Of a DNA stretch of 25,480 nt, positions 23,007-25,480 are shown one piece after another. Origin of the DNA: an uncultured Coriobacteriaceae bacterium (GTDB taxonomy: Bacteria > Actinomycetota > Coriobacteriia > Coriobacteriales > Eggerthellaceae); NCBI GenBank assembly GCA_902767025.1, contig CACXFZ010000226.1, forward strand, positions 1 through 25,480, in the 5' to 3' direction. How positions within the stretch are numbered: the first letter of the stretch is position 1; the number at the start of each line of letters is the position of its first letter. Under the pieces are notes generated by a model. That model saw nothing but the letters and a program-made list of their open reading frames with translations, did no database searches and had not been told where the DNA came from. The translations under genes were made by a program, and so were the position numbers.

Positions 23007-24660
23007 GCGCGAATATCATCGGATAGAGCGGCTGCTCGCCGCGGTGCGCATCCACCTCGAGGTCGTCGAAGGCATCCTCCACCTGTTCCGTCAGCGCGGC
23101 GAAGCGCTCGTCGTCCAAGTCGCTTCCGGCCAGCAGCGTCAGCGTGTCGGCGTCTTCGGCCTCCATCTTGCCCAGCAAGTCCAGCGTCACCGCCTCGACC
23201 GATGCGCCCACCGACAGGATGGCCCCGTCGGCGATGCCGATCCAGTCGCCTTCCTTGATGGGGTTGCCGGTGCTGTCGTGGGAATCCTTCACCGCCTGCG
23301 TCACCTCGCCGGTGCGCACCTCGGTGATGGCCTGGGACATGGCCTCGGCGTTCTCCTCCAGGCCCACCTGCGGGTCGACGGCGAACATCGCGGTGAACGC
23401 CTGCGGCACGCTGGTGGTGGGAACCACGGCGACCGGCTTGTCGGCAACTTCGGCGGCGCTGTTCGCGGCCATGATGATGTTGGAGTTGTCGGGCAGGATG
23501 ACCACCGAATCGGCGTTGACCTGTGCGACGGCATCCAGCAAGTCCTTCGTGGAGGGGTTCATCGTCTGGCCGCCCGACACCACCACGTCCACACCCAGGC
23601 TCTCCAGAATGGCGGCATTGCCCGTGCCGGGCGCCACCGCCACGAACCCGATGGGCTTGGGCGGCTGTTCTTCGGCAGCGGGCTGCTGGCCCGCCTCGGC
23701 GGCAAGGGCCTGCGTGCGCGCCGCGCTTTGCAGCTGCATGTTGTGGATGAAGACTTCCGAAATCTGACCGCGCGCCAGGAAGTAGGCCAGCACCTGGTCG
23801 GGGGTGTTCGAATGCACGTGCACCTTGAACTTCGGGGCGGCGCCGACGCACAGTTCGCAGTCGCCCATGGTGCCCAAAAACTCCAACGCCTCGTCGATGT
23901 CGAGCGTTTCGGAATCCACCAGGAACTCGTTGCAGTAGCGGTACGCGGAGCCCTCCCAGTCGTTGATCTGCTCGATCTCCACCTTGGGCTCGGCCGTGCG
24001 CGACAGCGACAGCACGTCGCCCAGCATCTGCTCGCGGCCCTGCAGCGCCGAGGCGAAGCTGTCGAGCAGGATCGCCAAGCCGAAGCCGCCGGCGTCCACA
24101 ACGCCGTTTTCCTTCAGGACGGGGAGCAGGTCGGGGGTGCGCTGCACGGATGCGTACGCCTCGGATGCGATGTAGGTGAGCGCCTCGTCGACGGACATCT
24201 TCTTCTTGTTGGCGCGCTTCGCCGCAGTCGCGACGTCGCGCAGCACGGTCAGGATCGTGCCCTCCACCGGCTTGCGAACGGCGGAAAACGCCGTGGCCTG
24301 GGCGCCGGCGAGCGCCTTGTCGATGGCCGCGACCGTGAATTCCGTCTCGCCCGCGGCGCCTTCGCACAGACCGCGCATGATCTGGCTCGTGATGACGCCC
24401 GAGTTGCCGCGCGCGCCCATCAGGGCACCCGTGGTGATGGTCTTGCGGATGAGGGCCGGATCGGCGCCAATCGGCAGCGCGGCGACGTTGTCGATCACGC
24501 TCTGGATGGTCAGCGACATGTTCGTGCCCGTGTCGCCATCGGGAACGGGGAACACGTTGAGCTTGTTCACTTCGTCTTTGCGGTCCGACAAGCACTTGCC
24601 AGCGAACGCCAACGCATTCAGTATCTGGTTAATGGTGTAGGTTTCTGACATGGTTTCCAT
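22999..24660 (-). CDS. DAK2-domain kinase, fatty acid kinase FakA / YloV-like
   Basis: A 553-residue cytoplasmic protein of the YloV/FakA family. Residues 1-205 form a DhaL-type kinase domain with the nucleotide/Mg motif PVPDGDTGTNM (38-48) and TGALMGARGNSGVI. The remainder is the family's C-terminal region, in other species the site that interacts with the acyl-carrying FakB (DegV) partner. In Firmicutes, FakA phosphorylates exogenous fatty acids bound to FakB, feeding acyl-phosphate into the PlsX/PlsY pathway; plsX is also in this window. FakB is not. The ATG at 24660 is 3 bases after AGGAG and an ATG at 24651 is 12 bases after it, so the start is one of these. It follows the Asp23-family gene by 36 bases, a widespread pairing. 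Confidence 0.9.
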   Translation of the reverse strand: METMSETYTINQILNALAFAGKCLSDRKDEVNKLNVFPVPDGDTGTNMSLTIQSVIDNVAALPIGADPALIRKTITTGALMGARGNSGVITSQIMRGLCEGAAGETEFTVAAIDKALAGAQATAFSAVRKPVEGTILTVLRDVATAAKRANKKKMSVDEALTYIASEAYASVQRTPDLLPVLKENGVVDAGGFGLAILLDSFASALQGREQMLGDVLSLSRTAEPKVEIEQINDWEGSAYRYCNEFLVDSETLDIDEALEFLGTMGDCELCVGAAPKFKVHVHSNTPDQVLAYFLARGQISEVFIHNMQLQSAARTQALAAEAGQQPAAEEQPPKPIGFVAVAPGTGNAAILESLGVDVVVSGGQTMNPSTKDLLDAVAQVNADSVVILPDNSNIIMAANSAAEVADKPVAVVPTTSVPQAFTAMFAVDPQVGLEENAEAMSQAITEVRTGEVTQAVKDSHDSTGNPIKEGDWIGIADGAILSVGASVEAVTLDLLGKMEAEDADTLTLLAGSDLDDERFAALTEQVEDAFDDLEVDAHRGEQPLYPMIFALE

Positions 24661-24696
24661 CTGCTCCTGCTCGTTGCGGCATCTTCTCCCCAGAAT

Positions 24697-25044
24697 CTAG
24701 CGAGGCACTTTCACGCCCTTGACGCGCACGTCGACGCCCAGCAGGGGGACGCATGCGTACTCTCCCAGGGCGAACGTCACCGCTTCGACGACGTTCTGGG
24801 AAACCACGTTTAAGTTCGTTCCGTACTCGATGATCACGTCCACGATGATGCGCACGCCCTCTTCGGTCGCCTCCACATGCACGCCACGGCGCCAGCGCGA
24901 GCGCGGCAGCAGGTTCGCGATCCCGTCTGCGGTGGAAGGGGCTGCCATCCCCACCACGCCATAGCAATTCTGAATGGCATTCCCTGCCAAATCGGCCAGC
25001 ACGTCGTTGGACACATGCACATCGCCTCGAACTGTATCGGCCAT
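24697..25044 (-). CDS. Asp23/Gls24 family protein
   Basis: A 115-residue protein of the Asp23/Gls24 (DUF322) family. It begins MADTVRGDVHVSNDVLADLA and contains NCYGVVGMAAP, followed by EEGVRIIVDVIIEYGTNLN and the closing VDVRVKGVKVP, all family hallmarks. Members are small cytosolic or membrane-associated proteins linked to envelope stress and general physiology; the exact function is unknown. It sits next to fakA/yloV and opposite rpmB, an order conserved in Gram-positive bacteria. The ATG at 25044 is chosen because AGAGAGGA precedes it at about 8 bases; an ATG at 25071 has a weaker site and would add nine residues. Confidence 0.9.
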   Translation of the reverse strand: MADTVRGDVHVSNDVLADLAGNAIQNCYGVVGMAAPSTADGIANLLPRSRWRRGVHVEATEEGVRIIVDVIIEYGTNLNVVSQNVVEAVTFALGEYACVPLLGVDVRVKGVKVPR

Positions 25045-25098
25045 GTCCAATCCTCTCTCGCTATCTGTCATGTTCCGCTTGTTCTTTGCAAAGCAGAA

Positions 25099-25104
25099 GG
25101 TATA
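25099..25104 (-). promoter_or_regulatory. possible -10 for the asp23-fakA-recG-rsmD-coaD unit
   Basis: TATACC on the minus strand (4 of 6) lies about 55 bases before the ATG at 25044. A TTGGGC box lies 20 bases further up, longer than ideal spacing. Support is weak, but the unit needs a promoter in this divergent region. Confidence 0.28.
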
Positions 25105-25274
25105 CCGTATGCCCGTCGGTGCTTGCCCAAGCCCGGTCAGCCTTCAGGCATTTCACACGCCCCAGGCATGCGCAGACCGCTCCGTCGCCAACAATCGCCC
25201 ACCGCCGCGCTCGCCTGCGCCCGTGCACCGCACATGCGGCGTGTGAGGGGCAATTTGAATTAATGTGGAAATCG

Positions 25275-25304
25275 GTGGCACACGGAATATCTGTGTGGTA
25301 TAGT
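25275..25304 (+). promoter_or_regulatory. rpmB promoter (extended -10)
   Basis: GTGGCA (25275-25280; 4 of 6), an 18-base spacer and TATAGT (25299-25304; 5 of 6), with TGG directly before the -10, form an extended -10 promoter. The predicted start near 25311 gives a leader of about 68 bases. Confidence 0.6.
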
Positions 25305-25325
25305 ACTCGGGCTTTTGTTACTGGC

Positions 25326-25351
25326 GCCTGCGACGCGACAAACGGGCAGGC
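25326..25351 (+). promoter_or_regulatory. rpmB leader hairpin
   Basis: GCCTGC (25326-25331) and GCAGGC (25346-25351) form a 6-bp stem around a 14-base loop in the predicted rpmB leader, ending 27 bases before the ATG. It may have a regulatory or protective role, like the hairpin before rpmF. Confidence 0.35.
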
Positions 25352-25378
25352 TGATGAAATACGACTGGAGTGATTGCA

Positions 25379-25480
25379 ATGTCGAAGGTATGTGAAGTCT
25401 GCGGCAAGACCCCCGTGGCAGGGCGCAGCATCAGCCACTCGCATCGCGTGTCGAACCGCGTGTTCCGTCCGAACGTCCAA
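25379..25480 (+). CDS. rpmB: 50S ribosomal protein L28, N-terminal fragment
   Basis: The first 34 residues of L28, cut by the window edge. It begins MSKVCEVCGKTPVAGRSISH, which matches the zinc-binding form of L28 with a CxxC pair, and continues HRVSNRVFRPNVQ, the conserved rRNA-contacting segment. GGAG lies 8 bases before the ATG. It is transcribed away from the asp23-fakA unit, the arrangement seen in many Gram-positive genomes. Confidence 0.95.
   Translation, partial: MSKVCEVCGKTPVAGRSISHSHRVSNRVFRPNVQ

Larger units (their letters stand above)
25045..25378. other. divergent intergenic region between the asp23-family gene and rpmB
   Basis: This 334-base gap holds the rightward rpmB promoter and leader and a weak leftward promoter. 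The middle part (about 25120-25250) contains no gene I can support; open frames there are antisense or lack ribosome sites. A small palindrome CCGCA-CA-TGCGG occurs near 25230. Confidence 0.6.

Noticed and set aside
22870..24648. A plus-strand open frame of 592 codons opposite fakA and the recG start
   Set aside because: Antisense shadow with low-complexity His/Arg/Gly/Val composition; the minus strand encodes a clear DAK2-domain protein.
25061..25480. A minus-strand frame of 139 codons opposite rpmB
   Set aside because: It reads through the rpmB coding region and its promoter in antisense; no family or ribosome site.
1..25480. Mobile elements, prophage, defence or biosynthetic islands
   Set aside because: No transposase, integrase, att-like duplications, tRNA gene or abrupt shift in composition was seen; gene content is mostly conserved core.

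Overview
The window is GC-rich, densely coding DNA from an actinobacterium, most probably class Coriobacteriia (an Eggerthellaceae-like gut lineage). This is inferred from the L28, L32 and RNase III sequences, from the cell-wall-binding-2/lysozyme protein, and from a gene order that mixes Gram-positive and mycobacterial features. I see no rRNA, tRNA, CRISPR array, transposase or phage gene. Every complete gene except one is on the minus strand, so the biology reads from right to left.

Right half (about 9.5-25.5 kb): a housekeeping block. At the right edge rpmB (L28) points rightward. Diverging from it, and reading leftward, are asp23/gls24-family, fakA/yloV-like DAK2 kinase, recG, rsmD and coaD, with ATGA overlaps at recG-rsmD-coaD. 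A hairpin follows. Then come a DivIVA-like coiled-coil gene (positional counterpart of mycobacterial sepIVA), yceD (DUF177) and rpmF with its own promoter, leader hairpin and downstream terminator-like hairpin. The block ends with plsX, rnc, smc, ftsY and ffh, and a hairpin follows ffh. These genes cover translation (L28, L32, RsmD, RNase III), phospholipid and CoA supply (PlsX, CoaD, FakA), chromosome maintenance (SMC, RecG), septation and membrane protein targeting (FtsY, Ffh).

Left half (about 0-9.4 kb): envelope and transport genes. Reading leftward these are a secreted coiled-coil protein with a lysozyme-like C-terminus, an EamA-type transporter abutting it, a NUDIX hydrolase, a secreted three-repeat CWB2 protein with a GH25 lysozyme domain, a DUF997/YhdT-like membrane protein and a PanF-type sodium/pantothenate symporter. 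Convergent with panF is the only complete plus-strand gene, a circularly permuted ATP-grasp enzyme related to glutathionylspermidine synthase. A membrane-anchored protein runs off the left edge.

The most unusual features are these. FtsY carries its acidic region as a C-terminal tail of about 170 residues that ends in a short basic/aromatic segment, rather than at the N-terminus. The co-transcribed Ffh has a Lys/Gly-rich tail of opposite charge. RNase III has an 11-residue-repeat basic tail and Asn where the family usually has a metal-ligand Asp. Several intergenic palindromes share a GAACaGGG-type core. No wholly new multi-gene system can be demonstrated from the sequence alone.
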